Source of the DNA: an uncultured Erysipelotrichaceae bacterium
Lineage (GTDB): Bacteria; Bacillota_I; Bacilli_A; RF39; UBA660
Direction of reading: 5' to 3'
NCBI GenBank assembly: GCA_902780395.1
Contig: CACZFH010000008.1
Span: forward strand, 1 to 64,000
DNA: 64,000 nt
The translations under genes and the position numbers were made by a program. Of this stretch, positions 44,773 to 53,215 are shown one piece after another. Below the pieces are notes generated by a model. The model was not told where the DNA came from. It did not search any database and saw only the letters and a list, made by a program, of their open reading frames with translations. How positions within the stretch are numbered: the stretch's first letter is position 1; each line of letters begins with the position of its first letter.

Positions 44773-47073
44773 ATGGAAAAATTTTGGCAAAGAAATATTA
44801 ATCTATTGTTAGGACTTTTTTTATTGCTAGGTCCTATATTAGATGCTTTAACTGGAATGAATGTTCATTACTTTCATTTTAATGTAACAATTGGTATTAT
44901 GGTTCGCATCTTATTCTTAATAAGCATCATGATAATTGTCTTATTTGTCTTTAAGAAAAAGAAAGTGATTATACCTTATCTTATTATAGGAATATATGGA
45001 TTATTCTATATCATAGGAATGATTCAATTTAAGGGAAAAATTGGAATATTTGAAGAAATACAAGGACTTTTTAAATCATTTTATTATCCAATTCTTTTAA
45101 CTAGTCTCTATGCTATTAAAGAGGAAGTACATATTAGTAAACTAACTTTATTCACAACTTTGTTTTTATATTTAATATTTATATTTGTTCCCTTATTATT
45201 AGGAATAGGTTATAAAACCTATGAAATTACTAAAGCAGGAACTTTAGGTTTTTATAATTCAGCAAATGAAATAGGAGGTATTATTGCTATATTAACTCCT
45301 ATATTATGTATCATTATTCATAGTTCAAAAAAATGGCTTCCTAAAATAGCCTTTCTAATAATGTATTTAGTAGTAATTCTAATGATGGGAACCAAAACTC
45401 CATTATTATCACTAGGAATAACACTATTTGTAAGCTTTATTTATTTCATAATAATAGATATAAAAACAAAAAGGTATAAAAGAATCCTAATTTCATTTTT
45501 AATCGTCATAGTAGGAGTACTAGGAATACTTTCAATTCTTCCTAGAACCAATTTTTATAAGAATATAGAAACTCATCTAGATTATCTAAGAGTAGAAAAA
45601 ATAACCGATATTTTAGAAAAAGAAGAATTAGTTGATCATTTTATTTTTAGTCAAAGATTAACTTTTTTCCATAATAAAGCTCTTCTATATTATAATGCTA
45701 ATAATTATCAAAAATTATTTGGAATAGGCTATACACGTAGAGGAAAATCTATTAAAATGATTGAAATGGATTATTTTGATATCTTCTATAGTCATGGCAT
45801 AATAGGTTTTTTAATTTTCATGATTATAACATTTAGAATTATTTATAAAATATTAGAGCAAGAAGATACTTTATCTTATGAAAGATGCATGCTAGCTGTT
45901 AGTTTATTTTTAATATTAATTACCTCTTTATTAACAGGTCACATTATCATAGCTCCATCAGTAAGTTATATAGTTATAATAATAATATTATCTTTAAATA
46001 AGAAAGATAAAAAAGAATTATTTTTTGCTAGTAACACCCTAGAAATTGGAGGAATAGAAACAGCTCTTGTAAATTTATTAAATAGAATAGATGATTCTAA
46101 ATATAACATTACTCTTGTCTTAGAAGAACAAAAAGGAGCTTTACTAGATCGTTTAAATAAAAACATAATAGTTAAAGAACTAAAAGTAAGTAATAATAAG
46201 AATTTTATCTTAAGAAAAATTATCAATGCCTCAAGAAAACTATGGTTTAAAATTATGAATTATGAAAACTATGATTATAGTTGCTGCTACGCAACTTATA
46301 GCTATAGTAGTAATGTCTTGGCCAAAATAGCCAGTACAAATAATTCAATTTATGTTCATAGTGATTATAAAAAATTATATAAGAATGAAGAAGATTTTAA
46401 AGAATTCTTTGATAGTAGAAAAGTCCAAGATTTTAATAAAATAATATTTGTATCAAATGAATCTAAAAATTCATTTATAAAAAGTTATAAAGATTTACAA
46501 GAAAAATGCCTTGTCATTAATAATTTTGTAGATATTTCAATGATTAAAGAAAAAAGCCAAGAAAAAGTTAAGACAAAAAGACAAAAAGGCAAGACATTAT
46601 TTGTCTTCGTTGGTAGATTAGATGACTCATCAAAAAAATTAAAAAGGGCAATGAATTTAGTAAAGGAATTAAATATTGAATTATGGATTATTGGAGATGG
46701 ACCTGATAGAGCCATGTACGAAGAATACCAAAAAGAATTAAAATTAGAGAAAGATATAACCTTCTTTGGTATGAAGAAAAATCCATATCCATATATGAGG
46801 CAAGCTGATTATATAATCCTTACTTCGGATTATGAAGGCTTCCCAGTAATCTATTTAGAAGCCTTAATCTTAGAAAAACAAATTATCACAACCATACCTA
46901 CTAGTGATGATGAAATAGATATGAAAGATTATGCTTTTATCATATCAAAAGAAAACAATAAAAAAGAAGTAGAGAAAATCATTCGAAGTAAAAATAAAAA
47001 GAAAACTATTAACATGGAAATAGTGTATCAAAATAGAATGAAAAAATTAGAAACTCTATTTAATAATGAATAG
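44773..47073 (+). CDS. O-antigen ligase/polymerase-like membrane protein fused to a GT4 glycosyltransferase
   Basis: 766 aa from the ATG at 44773, GGAG 6 nt upstream (an ATG at 44761 is inside the Shine-Dalgarno region). Residues 1-415 have about ten membrane spans with the O-antigen ligase/Wzy look (periplasmic loop, MGTKTPLLSLGI, YSHGIIGFLIFM). Residues 420-766 form a GT-B, family 4 glycosyltransferase: ASNTLEIGGIETALVNLL, VFVGRLDDSSKKLKR, DGPDRAMYEEY, and the donor-site DYEGFPVIYLEAL (EGFPxxxxE). One chain would thus combine a sugar transfer step with polymerisation or ligation. Opens the cluster; the next gene starts 16 nt later. Confidence 0.85.
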   Translation: MEKFWQRNINLLLGLFLLLGPILDALTGMNVHYFHFNVTIGIMVRILFLISIMIIVLFVFKKKKVIIPYLIIGIYGLFYIIGMIQFKGKIGIFEEIQGLFKSFYYPILLTSLYAIKEEVHISKLTLFTTLFLYLIFIFVPLLLGIGYKTYEITKAGTLGFYNSANEIGGIIAILTPILCIIIHSSKKWLPKIAFLIMYLVVILMMGTKTPLLSLGITLFVSFIYFIIIDIKTKRYKRILISFLIVIVGVLGILSILPRTNFYKNIETHLDYLRVEKITDILEKEELVDHFIFSQRLTFFHNKALLYYNANNYQKLFGIGYTRRGKSIKMIEMDYFDIFYSHGIIGFLIFMIITFRIIYKILEQEDTLSYERCMLAVSLFLILITSLLTGHIIIAPSVSYIVIIIILSLNKKDKKELFFASNTLEIGGIETALVNLLNRIDDSKYNITLVLEEQKGALLDRLNKNIIVKELKVSNNKNFILRKIINASRKLWFKIMNYENYDYSCCYATYSYSSNVLAKIASTNNSIYVHSDYKKLYKNEEDFKEFFDSRKVQDFNKIIFVSNESKNSFIKSYKDLQEKCLVINNFVDISMIKEKSQEKVKTKRQKGKTLFVFVGRLDDSSKKLKRAMNLVKELNIELWIIGDGPDRAMYEEYQKELKLEKDITFFGMKKNPYPYMRQADYIILTSDYEGFPVIYLEALILEKQIITTIPTSDDEIDMKDYAFIISKENNKKEVEKIIRSKNKKKTINMEIVYQNRMKKLETLFNNE

Positions 47074-47089
47074 ATAGGAGATTAGATAT

Positions 47090-48010
47090 ATGCCTAAGTT
47101 TAGTATTATTATTCCTGTATATAACGTTGAAAAATACATAGGTAAATGCTTAGATAGTGTTATGAATCAAACATACCAGGATTATGAAGTAATTGTGGTA
47201 AATGATGGAACCAAAGATAGTAGTATGAATATAGTTAATAATTATGATGTAAAAGTAATTAATCAAAAAAATCAAGGATTAAGTGCCGCTAGAAATACAG
47301 GAGTAAAAGAAGCCAAAGGGGAATATATTTTATTCCTAGATAGTGATGACTCCATTGAAAAAGACTTATTAAAAGAACTAAATAAATCATTAAAGAATAA
47401 TCCAGATCTTGTAAGATTCCAAGTACAAGAAGAATTTGAAGACTCAACAGAAAAAAAAGAATATCCTGAAAAAGCTTTTACAAACAAAACAGGTGTAGAA
47501 GCCTTCTCTTTAATATGTAATTATCACTTTGTAGAAAATGCTTGGTGTTATTTATATAAAACAGAGTATTTTAAAAAGAATCATTTCTCTTTTAAAAATG
47601 GTACCATTCATGAAGATTATGGCTTAACTCCACTAGTAATAATTAAAGCTAGTAAAGTTAATTCAATTAGTTATATTGGCTATAACTATCTCCAAAGACC
47701 AAATAGTATTATGAGTCAAAATAATTACGAGAAAACTAAGAAAAAAGTAAATGATTTTTATAATCATTATCAATTTTTAATTAAAGAAATCAATCAGACT
47801 AAATTAGATTCAACACTATTTAAAAGCTTTATAGCAAACAGCTTAATATTAAAGATCTGTGAATTAAAAGGAAAAGACTATAAAGCATACAAAAAGAAAT
47901 TAAAAGAAGATAAAGTCTTTGATAATCTTTTAACAGATTCCCTAACCCACAGAATAAAAAAACTATGTATGATAATAAGCCCTAAACTAGCAAAACTATT
48001 AATCCAATAA
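47090..48010 (+). CDS. GT2-family glycosyltransferase
   Basis: 306 aa. GT-A fold: FSIIIPVYNVEKYIGKCLDS, VVNDGTKDSS, NQGLSAARNTG and the metal-binding FLDSDDSIE. A C-terminal helical half with HEDYGLTPLVIIKA (the general-base region) and a basic end, without membrane spans. Transfers a sugar to the growing surface glycan at the inner face of the membrane; donor and acceptor unknown. AGGAG precedes the ATG. Confidence 0.92.
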   Translation: MPKFSIIIPVYNVEKYIGKCLDSVMNQTYQDYEVIVVNDGTKDSSMNIVNNYDVKVINQKNQGLSAARNTGVKEAKGEYILFLDSDDSIEKDLLKELNKSLKNNPDLVRFQVQEEFEDSTEKKEYPEKAFTNKTGVEAFSLICNYHFVENAWCYLYKTEYFKKNHFSFKNGTIHEDYGLTPLVIIKASKVNSISYIGYNYLQRPNSIMSQNNYEKTKKKVNDFYNHYQFLIKEINQTKLDSTLFKSFIANSLILKICELKGKDYKAYKKKLKEDKVFDNLLTDSLTHRIKKLCMIISPKLAKLLIQ

Positions 48011-48018
48011 TCCTTAAG

Positions 48019-48047
48019 TTGCACAAAACACCAAGATAGCTTATAAT
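48019..48047 (+). promoter_or_regulatory. Internal promoter
   Basis: TTGCAC (48019-48024), 17-nt spacer, TATAAT (48042-48047). Confidence 0.7.
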
Positions 48048-48067
48048 TTGTATGAGAGGAGGAATCT

Positions 48068-49030
48068 ATGAAAAAGAATCCCGATATTAGCATTATCGTT
48101 CCTATTTACAATACTGGAACGTACATTAGAAAATGCTTAGACTCTCTAGTTTCCCAGCAAAAAAAAGAATTAGAGTTTCTACTAATCAATGATGGTTCAA
48201 CAGATAATTCCGAGGAAATCATAAAGGAGTATAAAGATAAGAGAATTAAATATTATAAAAATAAGAATCAAGGTATTGGTAAAACTAGGAATTTTGCAAT
48301 CGAACAAGCTACTGGTAAGTATATTATGTTTGTTGATAGTGATGACTATATTGCCAAAGATGCTTGTGAAAAAATGTATGATAGATGTGAAAAAGATGAT
48401 TTAGATGTAGGTGTTTGTGATTTTTATCGAGATTTTTCCAATGGTATAATAATAGAAGAAAAACTAGAAGACTTTGAAAATACTAACCTAAAAGACAATC
48501 CTCATTTGTTAAATATTATTAATCTATCTCCTTGGAATAAGATTTATAAAAGAGATTTATTAGTAAATAATAAGATTCAATTTATAGAAAATTTAAAGTA
48601 TGAAGATGCACCTTTTGTAATAGAAGCTTTATTTAAAGCATCTAAGATTGGTAAAATCAACGAAAGTTTGAATTATTATAGTATAAGAAATAATAGTGAA
48701 ACAACTGTAAGAGATAAAAAATGTTTTGATATTCTAAAAGTGATTGACATGATTAGGAATAAATTAAAAAAAGAAGAAATATTAAAACGAGAATTAAATA
48801 TTTTAACAGTAAGAATACTGACAAATTATACAATTCAACAAAGAGTTCAAAAAGACAAGCAAATTGCTATTGATTTTATAAATGAATCATTTCAATATTT
48901 AAAAAAAGAAGTGCCTGATTATAAAAAGAATAAATATTATCCAAACAGACCATTTTTAAAAAGAACGGTAGAGAAGAATAAGACATTAACAATACTATAT
49001 TGTAAGTTATATTGGTTATTTAAAAATTAG
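48068..49030 (+). CDS. GT2-family glycosyltransferase
   Basis: 320 aa. GT-A motifs ISIIVPIYNTGTYIRKCLDS, LINDGSTDNSE, NQGIGKTRNFAIE, and MFVDSDDYI (DxD). The C-terminal part has LSPWNKIYKRDLL and YEDAPFVIEALFK, typical of capsule and teichoic-acid GT2 enzymes. It has its own promoter within the cluster and is followed by a terminator. Related to, but clearly diverged from, the GT2 at 47090. Confidence 0.92.
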   Translation: MKKNPDISIIVPIYNTGTYIRKCLDSLVSQQKKELEFLLINDGSTDNSEEIIKEYKDKRIKYYKNKNQGIGKTRNFAIEQATGKYIMFVDSDDYIAKDACEKMYDRCEKDDLDVGVCDFYRDFSNGIIIEEKLEDFENTNLKDNPHLLNIINLSPWNKIYKRDLLVNNKIQFIENLKYEDAPFVIEALFKASKIGKINESLNYYSIRNNSETTVRDKKCFDILKVIDMIRNKLKKEEILKRELNILTVRILTNYTIQQRVQKDKQIAIDFINESFQYLKKEVPDYKKNKYYPNRPFLKRTVEKNKTLTILYCKLYWLFKN

Positions 49031-49051
49031 ACTTTAATTAGTCTTTTTTTT
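49026..49051 (+). terminator. Intrinsic terminator
   Basis: AGACT-TTAATT-AGTCT followed by TTTTTTT. Confidence 0.75.
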
Positions 49052-49071
49052 GTCCAATCTTATCTTAGCTC

Positions 49072-49100
49072 TTGGAAATTATTAAAAATTAGATTAAAAT
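49072..49100 (+). promoter_or_regulatory. Promoter of the choline-binding protein operon
   Basis: TTGGAA (49072-49077), 17-nt spacer, TAAAAT (49095-49100). Confidence 0.55.
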
Positions 49101-49121
49101 AAGATAGAAGAGGGTAAAAAA

Positions 49122-50840
49122 ATGAAAACAAGAAAATTAATTTTTAACTTATTAGTAATGCTTCTTTTTCTTTTTGTAATAGATACTTTTGCAGAAGAGA
49201 AAAATGGTTTAATTGAAGAAAATGGTAAGATATATTATTATATAGATGGCATAAAGCAAGATGGGTTTCAAACAATAGATGGGAATACTTACTTCTTTGG
49301 AAGGATAAATGATAATCCAATGCGTACTGGGACTATTCAAATAGATGGCTACACCTATCACTTTAATGAAGATGGAAAAATGCATAAAGGCTTTTTAACA
49401 GAAAATAATACTACTTATTATTTTGATGAAAAAGGAAAACGAGTAAGTGGTTTCCAAAAAATAGAAGCTGATACCTACTTCTTTGGCAGACTAAATGATA
49501 ATCCAATGCGAACAGGAACATTATATATCGACGGCTATTACTATCATTTTAATGAAGATGGAAAAATGCATAAAGGCTTTTTAACAGAAAATACTACTAC
49601 TTATTATTTTGATGAAAAAGGAAAAAGAGTGAGTGGTTTCCAAAAAATAGAAGATGATACCTACTTCTTTGGCAGATTAAATGATAATCCAATGCGTACT
49701 GGGACTATTCAAATAGATGGCTACACTTATCATTTTAATGAAGATGGAAAAATGCATAAAGGCTTTTTAACAGAAAATACTACTACTTATTATTTTGATG
49801 AAAAAGGAAAAAGAGTTAGTGGTTTCCAAAAAATAGGAGATGATACCTACTTCTTTGGCAGACTAAATGATAATCCAATGCGAACAGGCACATTATATAT
49901 TAATGGCTACACTTATCACTTTAATGAAGATGGAAAAATGCATAAAGGCTTATTAACAGAAAATAATACTACTTACTATTTTGATGAAAAAGGAAAAAGA
50001 GTAAGTGGTTTTCAAAAAATAGGAGATGATACTTATTTCTTTGGAAGACTAAATGATAATCCAATGCGTACCGGTTTACTATATATTGATGGCTATTACT
50101 ATCTTTTCAAAGATGATGGAAAAATGCTAACCGGCTGGAATGAAGAAGAACAAGGTAAGGCTTATTATGATAGTGAAGGTAAGAAAACATTTGGTGTCAA
50201 GATAATAGATGGCAAATACTATGCCTTTAGTAAAAAAGGATATCAATTTACTGAAACGACAACAGAAGGAAATAAAAAGTACTACATAACAGAAACTGGT
50301 GAATTAGAAAAAGTAGTAACAACTATACCAACTTATTACAACCAAAAAGATTCAAGATGGGCAAATATAAAATATGGAGCAAAGAAATTTGGACCAACAG
50401 GTTGTGCTCCTACTAGTATGGCTATGGCCTTTGAATCAATACTAGATAAAAAAGTATTGCCAACTACAATAGCTGACTATCTATATTACAAAACAAAAGA
50501 ATATAATAGAAAAGCAGCCGGCTCAAGTGGTTTAGCAATTATTAAAGCTTCTAATAATTATAATGTTAAATATGAAGGAATAAATAGTGAAAAAGAATTA
50601 ATAGAAAGATTAAAAGAAGGAAAAATCGTTTTTGCAGCAATGGGAAATGGAAAATTTGGAACAGAAAGATGGAATCATGCTATAATAGTAGTGAATTTAA
50701 ATGATTCAGGTGAAACATATGCTTATGATCCATTAGAAAAGTCTAATAATGGCTGGATTTCTCCTTCAAGAATCTGGCAAGAAAAAAGTAAGGATCCTGA
50801 TGATAAGTTAGGAGGAGCATTCTTATACGCTCTTTCATAG
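49122..50840 (+). CDS. Choline-binding-repeat protein with C39-like peptidase domain
   Basis: 572 aa. Signal peptide (residues 1-25, ending TFAEE). Residues 30-400 are cell-wall-binding repeats arranged in 62-residue super-units that contain GFQKI-TYFFGR, NPMRTG, GYYYHFNEDGKMHKG and YYFDEKGKRVSG. Residues 402-572 form a papain-like C39_2 domain: Cys428 in GPTGCAPTSMAM, His519 in WNHAIIVVN, and Asp in YAYDPLEKS. The repeats bind phosphocholine on teichoic acid; the enzyme would then act on peptide bonds at the wall, although its substrate is unknown. The next choline-binding gene starts 10 nt later. Confidence 0.85.
   Translation: MKTRKLIFNLLVMLLFLFVIDTFAEEKNGLIEENGKIYYYIDGIKQDGFQTIDGNTYFFGRINDNPMRTGTIQIDGYTYHFNEDGKMHKGFLTENNTTYYFDEKGKRVSGFQKIEADTYFFGRLNDNPMRTGTLYIDGYYYHFNEDGKMHKGFLTENTTTYYFDEKGKRVSGFQKIEDDTYFFGRLNDNPMRTGTIQIDGYTYHFNEDGKMHKGFLTENTTTYYFDEKGKRVSGFQKIGDDTYFFGRLNDNPMRTGTLYINGYTYHFNEDGKMHKGLLTENNTTYYFDEKGKRVSGFQKIGDDTYFFGRLNDNPMRTGLLYIDGYYYLFKDDGKMLTGWNEEEQGKAYYDSEGKKTFGVKIIDGKYYAFSKKGYQFTETTTEGNKKYYITETGELEKVVTTIPTYYNQKDSRWANIKYGAKKFGPTGCAPTSMAMAFESILDKKVLPTTIADYLYYKTKEYNRKAAGSSGLAIIKASNNYNVKYEGINSEKELIERLKEGKIVFAAMGNGKFGTERWNHAIIVVNLNDSGETYAYDPLEKSNNGWISPSRIWQEKSKDPDDKLGGAFLYALS
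49260..50110 (+). repeat. Tandem 186-bp repeats in the first choline-binding gene
   Basis: The marker TAAAGGC occurs at 49385, 49571, 49757 and 49943, exactly 186 bp apart. The units are nearly identical at DNA level, indicating recent duplication or gene conversion. Confidence 0.9.
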
Positions 50841-50850
50841 GAGGTGTAAA

Positions 50851-51459
50851 ATGAAAAAAAGGTCACTTCAAGTATTAATTTTAGCCTTTTTATTATCACC
50901 AATAACTGCTTTAGCAGCTCCTCAAATAGTAACTCAAGATGGAAAATCATATTGTTACGATAATGGAGTTAAACTTAAAGGTTTTCAAGTAGTAGATGGT
51001 GATACATACTTTTTTGGTAGAATAGGCGATAATCCAATGCGAACAGGAACATTATATATCGACGGCTATTACTATCATTTTAATGCTGATGGAAAAATGC
51101 ATAAAGGCTTATTAACAGAGAATAATAATACTTATTATTTTAATGAAGAAGGAAAAAGAGTGGGAGGTTTTCAAAAAATTGGATCAGATACCTATTTCTT
51201 TGGAAGATGTAATGATAATCCAATGCGTACTGGTACTATTCAAATAGATGGTTACACCTATCACTTTAATAGTGATGGAAAAATGCATAAAGGCTTATTA
51301 ACAGAAAATAATAAAACCTATTATTTTGATAATAATGGAAAAAGAGTAGGAGGTTTCCAAAAAGTAGGATCAGATACCTATTTCTTTGGCAGACTAGATG
51401 ACCATAGGAGGTTTCCAAAAAGTAGGATCAGATACCTATTTCTTTGGCAGACTAGATGA
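50851..51459 (+). CDS. Choline-binding GH25 lysozyme gene, 5' part (frame broken)
   Basis: 202 aa as read. AGGAGGTG precedes the ATG. A signal peptide (residues 1-23, ending ALAAP) is followed by the same 62-residue choline-binding super-units as the upstream gene. After LDDH (near residue 185) the frame runs into the non-homologous tail RRFPKSRIRYLFLWQTR and stops. The cause is a perfect 58-bp tandem duplication (51348-51463); with one copy removed, this frame runs straight into the 51398-53104 frame to give one protein of about 730 aa. In the present state it would produce a secreted, short choline-binding fragment with no catalytic domain. Confidence 0.8.
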   Translation: MKKRSLQVLILAFLLSPITALAAPQIVTQDGKSYCYDNGVKLKGFQVVDGDTYFFGRIGDNPMRTGTLYIDGYYYHFNADGKMHKGLLTENNNTYYFNEEGKRVGGFQKIGSDTYFFGRCNDNPMRTGTIQIDGYTYHFNSDGKMHKGLLTENNKTYYFDNNGKRVGGFQKVGSDTYFFGRLDDHRRFPKSRIRYLFLWQTR

Positions 51460-51780
51460 CCATCCAATGCGAACAGGAACTATTCAAATAGATGGTTACA
51501 CTTATCACTTTAATAGTGATGGAAAAATGCATAAAGGTTTATTAACAGAAAATAATAAAACCTATTATTTTGATAATAATGGAAAAAGAGTAGGAGGTTT
51601 CCAAAAAGTAGGAGAAGATACTTATTTCTTTGGCAGACTAGATGACCATCCAATGCGAACAGGAACCATTCAAATAGATGGTTACACTTATCACTTTAAT
51701 AGTGATGGAAAAATGCATAAAGGCTGGTATGAAGAAAATAAGAATAAGTATTATTATCAAGAAGATGGAAAAAGAGCCAC
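50980..51780 (+). repeat. 186-bp choline-binding repeats in the second gene
   Basis: The marker TAAAGG(C/T) occurs at 51102, 51288, 51532 and 51718. Two intervals are 186 bp, and the middle one is 244 bp, which is 186 plus the 58-bp duplication. Units are closely similar to those in the 49122 gene. Confidence 0.88.
51348..51463 (+). repeat. Perfect 58-bp tandem duplication causing a frameshift
   Basis: 51348-51405 is repeated without change at 51406-51463. 58 is not a multiple of three, so reading shifts at the junction. It begins AGGAGGTTTCC and ends GATGACCAT. Confidence 0.95.
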
Positions 51781-53104
51781 CAAGATTATAGAAATAGATG
51801 GTCTTAAATATTATTTCAATGAAAGCGGCAACAATGAAATGCGCACCGGTGAAATAAAAGTAGATAATAAGTATTATTTATTTCAAGAAGATGGACCGAT
51901 GTATACAGGAATATACACCAAAGATGGCAAAGAATATTATTATGATGAAATAACTGGAGAACGTCGTACCGGAATAGTAAAAATAAATGATAAATACTAT
52001 TTTTATAACAAAAATGGTATTAAAGAATATGGTTTTCAAAAATATAATAATCAAACCTATTTTTTTGGTAGATTAGATGACCATCCAATGAGAACAGGCT
52101 TCTTATATATAGATGACTATTATTATTATTTTAAGGATACTGGTGAAATGGTAACCGGTTTTTACCAAACACCAGATGGGATTAAAAGATTTTTTGGTAG
52201 ATTAAATGGTCAAATGCGAACAGGCTGGGTAAATATAGATGGTAATATGTACTATTTTGATCTTGAAACAGGAGAAATGGCAACTGGTGCTAAAACAATT
52301 GAAGAAGTTAATTACATATTTAATGAAAATGGTAAATTAAAAGATGGTTTTGTAACAGATACGGCTGGGAATATTAGATATTATTTCCCAGATGGAAGTT
52401 ATGCAAATGACTGGGTAACGATAGCCGGAGTAAAATATTTCTTTAATTCCTTAGGAATCATGGTTGCCAAAAATGCTAAAAAAGTAATAGATGTATCTTA
52501 TCATAATAAGGATATTGATTGGCATACTGTCAGTACTTTAGGCGGAGTTGATGCCGCTATGATAAGAGTTGCATATCGAGGCTACGGAACAGGAGCTTTA
52601 GTAAATGATACTTTATATGAGTCAAACATTTCCGGAGCAACCTCTCAAGGATTACCAGTAGGAGTTTATGTTTATTCTCAAGCCATTACCATAGCTGAAG
52701 CTATAGAAGAAGCTGATAGAGCCATAAATATAGTTAATAACTTAGGTGGAAAAGGAAAAGTAACTCTACCAATTGTAATAGATACTGAGTACACAGATGC
52801 TTGGGAAAATGGTCAAAGAGCTGGAAGAGCTGATTACTTATCAGTAAAACAAAGAACGGATATTGTGCTAGCTTTTATTGAAAGAGTTAAACAAGCTGGC
52901 TATGAACCAATGATATATGCTAGTAAGAATTTCTTTATCAATAATCTTGATATGAGTAGGCTTGGAAATTACAAACTATGGATAGCCCAATATAACCATT
53001 ATTGTACCTATACTGGAAATGGAGAAAAATTAATGTGGCAATACAGTTCAACAGAAACAATTCCAGGAATTAGTACTTATGTTGATGTAAGTGTTATGTT
53101 TTAA
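51398..53104 (+). CDS. Choline-binding GH25 lysozyme gene, 3' part
   Basis: 568 aa if read from the ATG at 51398, though that ATG lies within the duplicated segment; the AGGAGG just after it is coding sequence and not a usable ribosome-binding site. Residues 1-350 are choline-binding repeats, first in the 62-residue form and then more diverged (GLKYYFNESG, GIVKINDKYYFYNK). Residues 363-568 form a GH25 (Lyc-type) muramidase: VIDVSYHNKDIDWHTV with catalytic Asp, YVYSQAITIAEAIEEADRAI, PIVIDTEYTD with the DxE pair, and WQYSSTETIPGISTYVDVSV. It cleaves MurNAc-GlcNAc bonds. In this sequence it lacks a signal peptide; it is functional only if the upstream frame is restored. Confidence 0.85.
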   Translation: MTIGGFQKVGSDTYFFGRLDDHPMRTGTIQIDGYTYHFNSDGKMHKGLLTENNKTYYFDNNGKRVGGFQKVGEDTYFFGRLDDHPMRTGTIQIDGYTYHFNSDGKMHKGWYEENKNKYYYQEDGKRATKIIEIDGLKYYFNESGNNEMRTGEIKVDNKYYLFQEDGPMYTGIYTKDGKEYYYDEITGERRTGIVKINDKYYFYNKNGIKEYGFQKYNNQTYFFGRLDDHPMRTGFLYIDDYYYYFKDTGEMVTGFYQTPDGIKRFFGRLNGQMRTGWVNIDGNMYYFDLETGEMATGAKTIEEVNYIFNENGKLKDGFVTDTAGNIRYYFPDGSYANDWVTIAGVKYFFNSLGIMVAKNAKKVIDVSYHNKDIDWHTVSTLGGVDAAMIRVAYRGYGTGALVNDTLYESNISGATSQGLPVGVYVYSQAITIAEAIEEADRAINIVNNLGGKGKVTLPIVIDTEYTDAWENGQRAGRADYLSVKQRTDIVLAFIERVKQAGYEPMIYASKNFFINNLDMSRLGNYKLWIAQYNHYCTYTGNGEKLMWQYSSTETIPGISTYVDVSVMF

Positions 53105-53108
53105 AGAA

Positions 53109-53136
53109 TAAATAGAGAAATCTATTTATTTTTAAT
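53109..53136 (+). terminator. Intrinsic terminator
   Basis: AAATAGA-GAAA-TCTATTT followed by ATTTTTAATTTT, just after the GH25 stop. Confidence 0.75.
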
Positions 53137-53215
53137 TTTACAAACAATAAAATTTTATATATAATTATGGTAGAATTATGTAGAGAAATCTTATATATGG
53201 ATTGAGGGGATTCTG

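Noticed and set aside
49260-51780. CRISPR array
   Set aside because: The regular 186-bp periodicity is coding sequence for choline-binding repeats with no short repeat-spacer structure. No cas genes are present.
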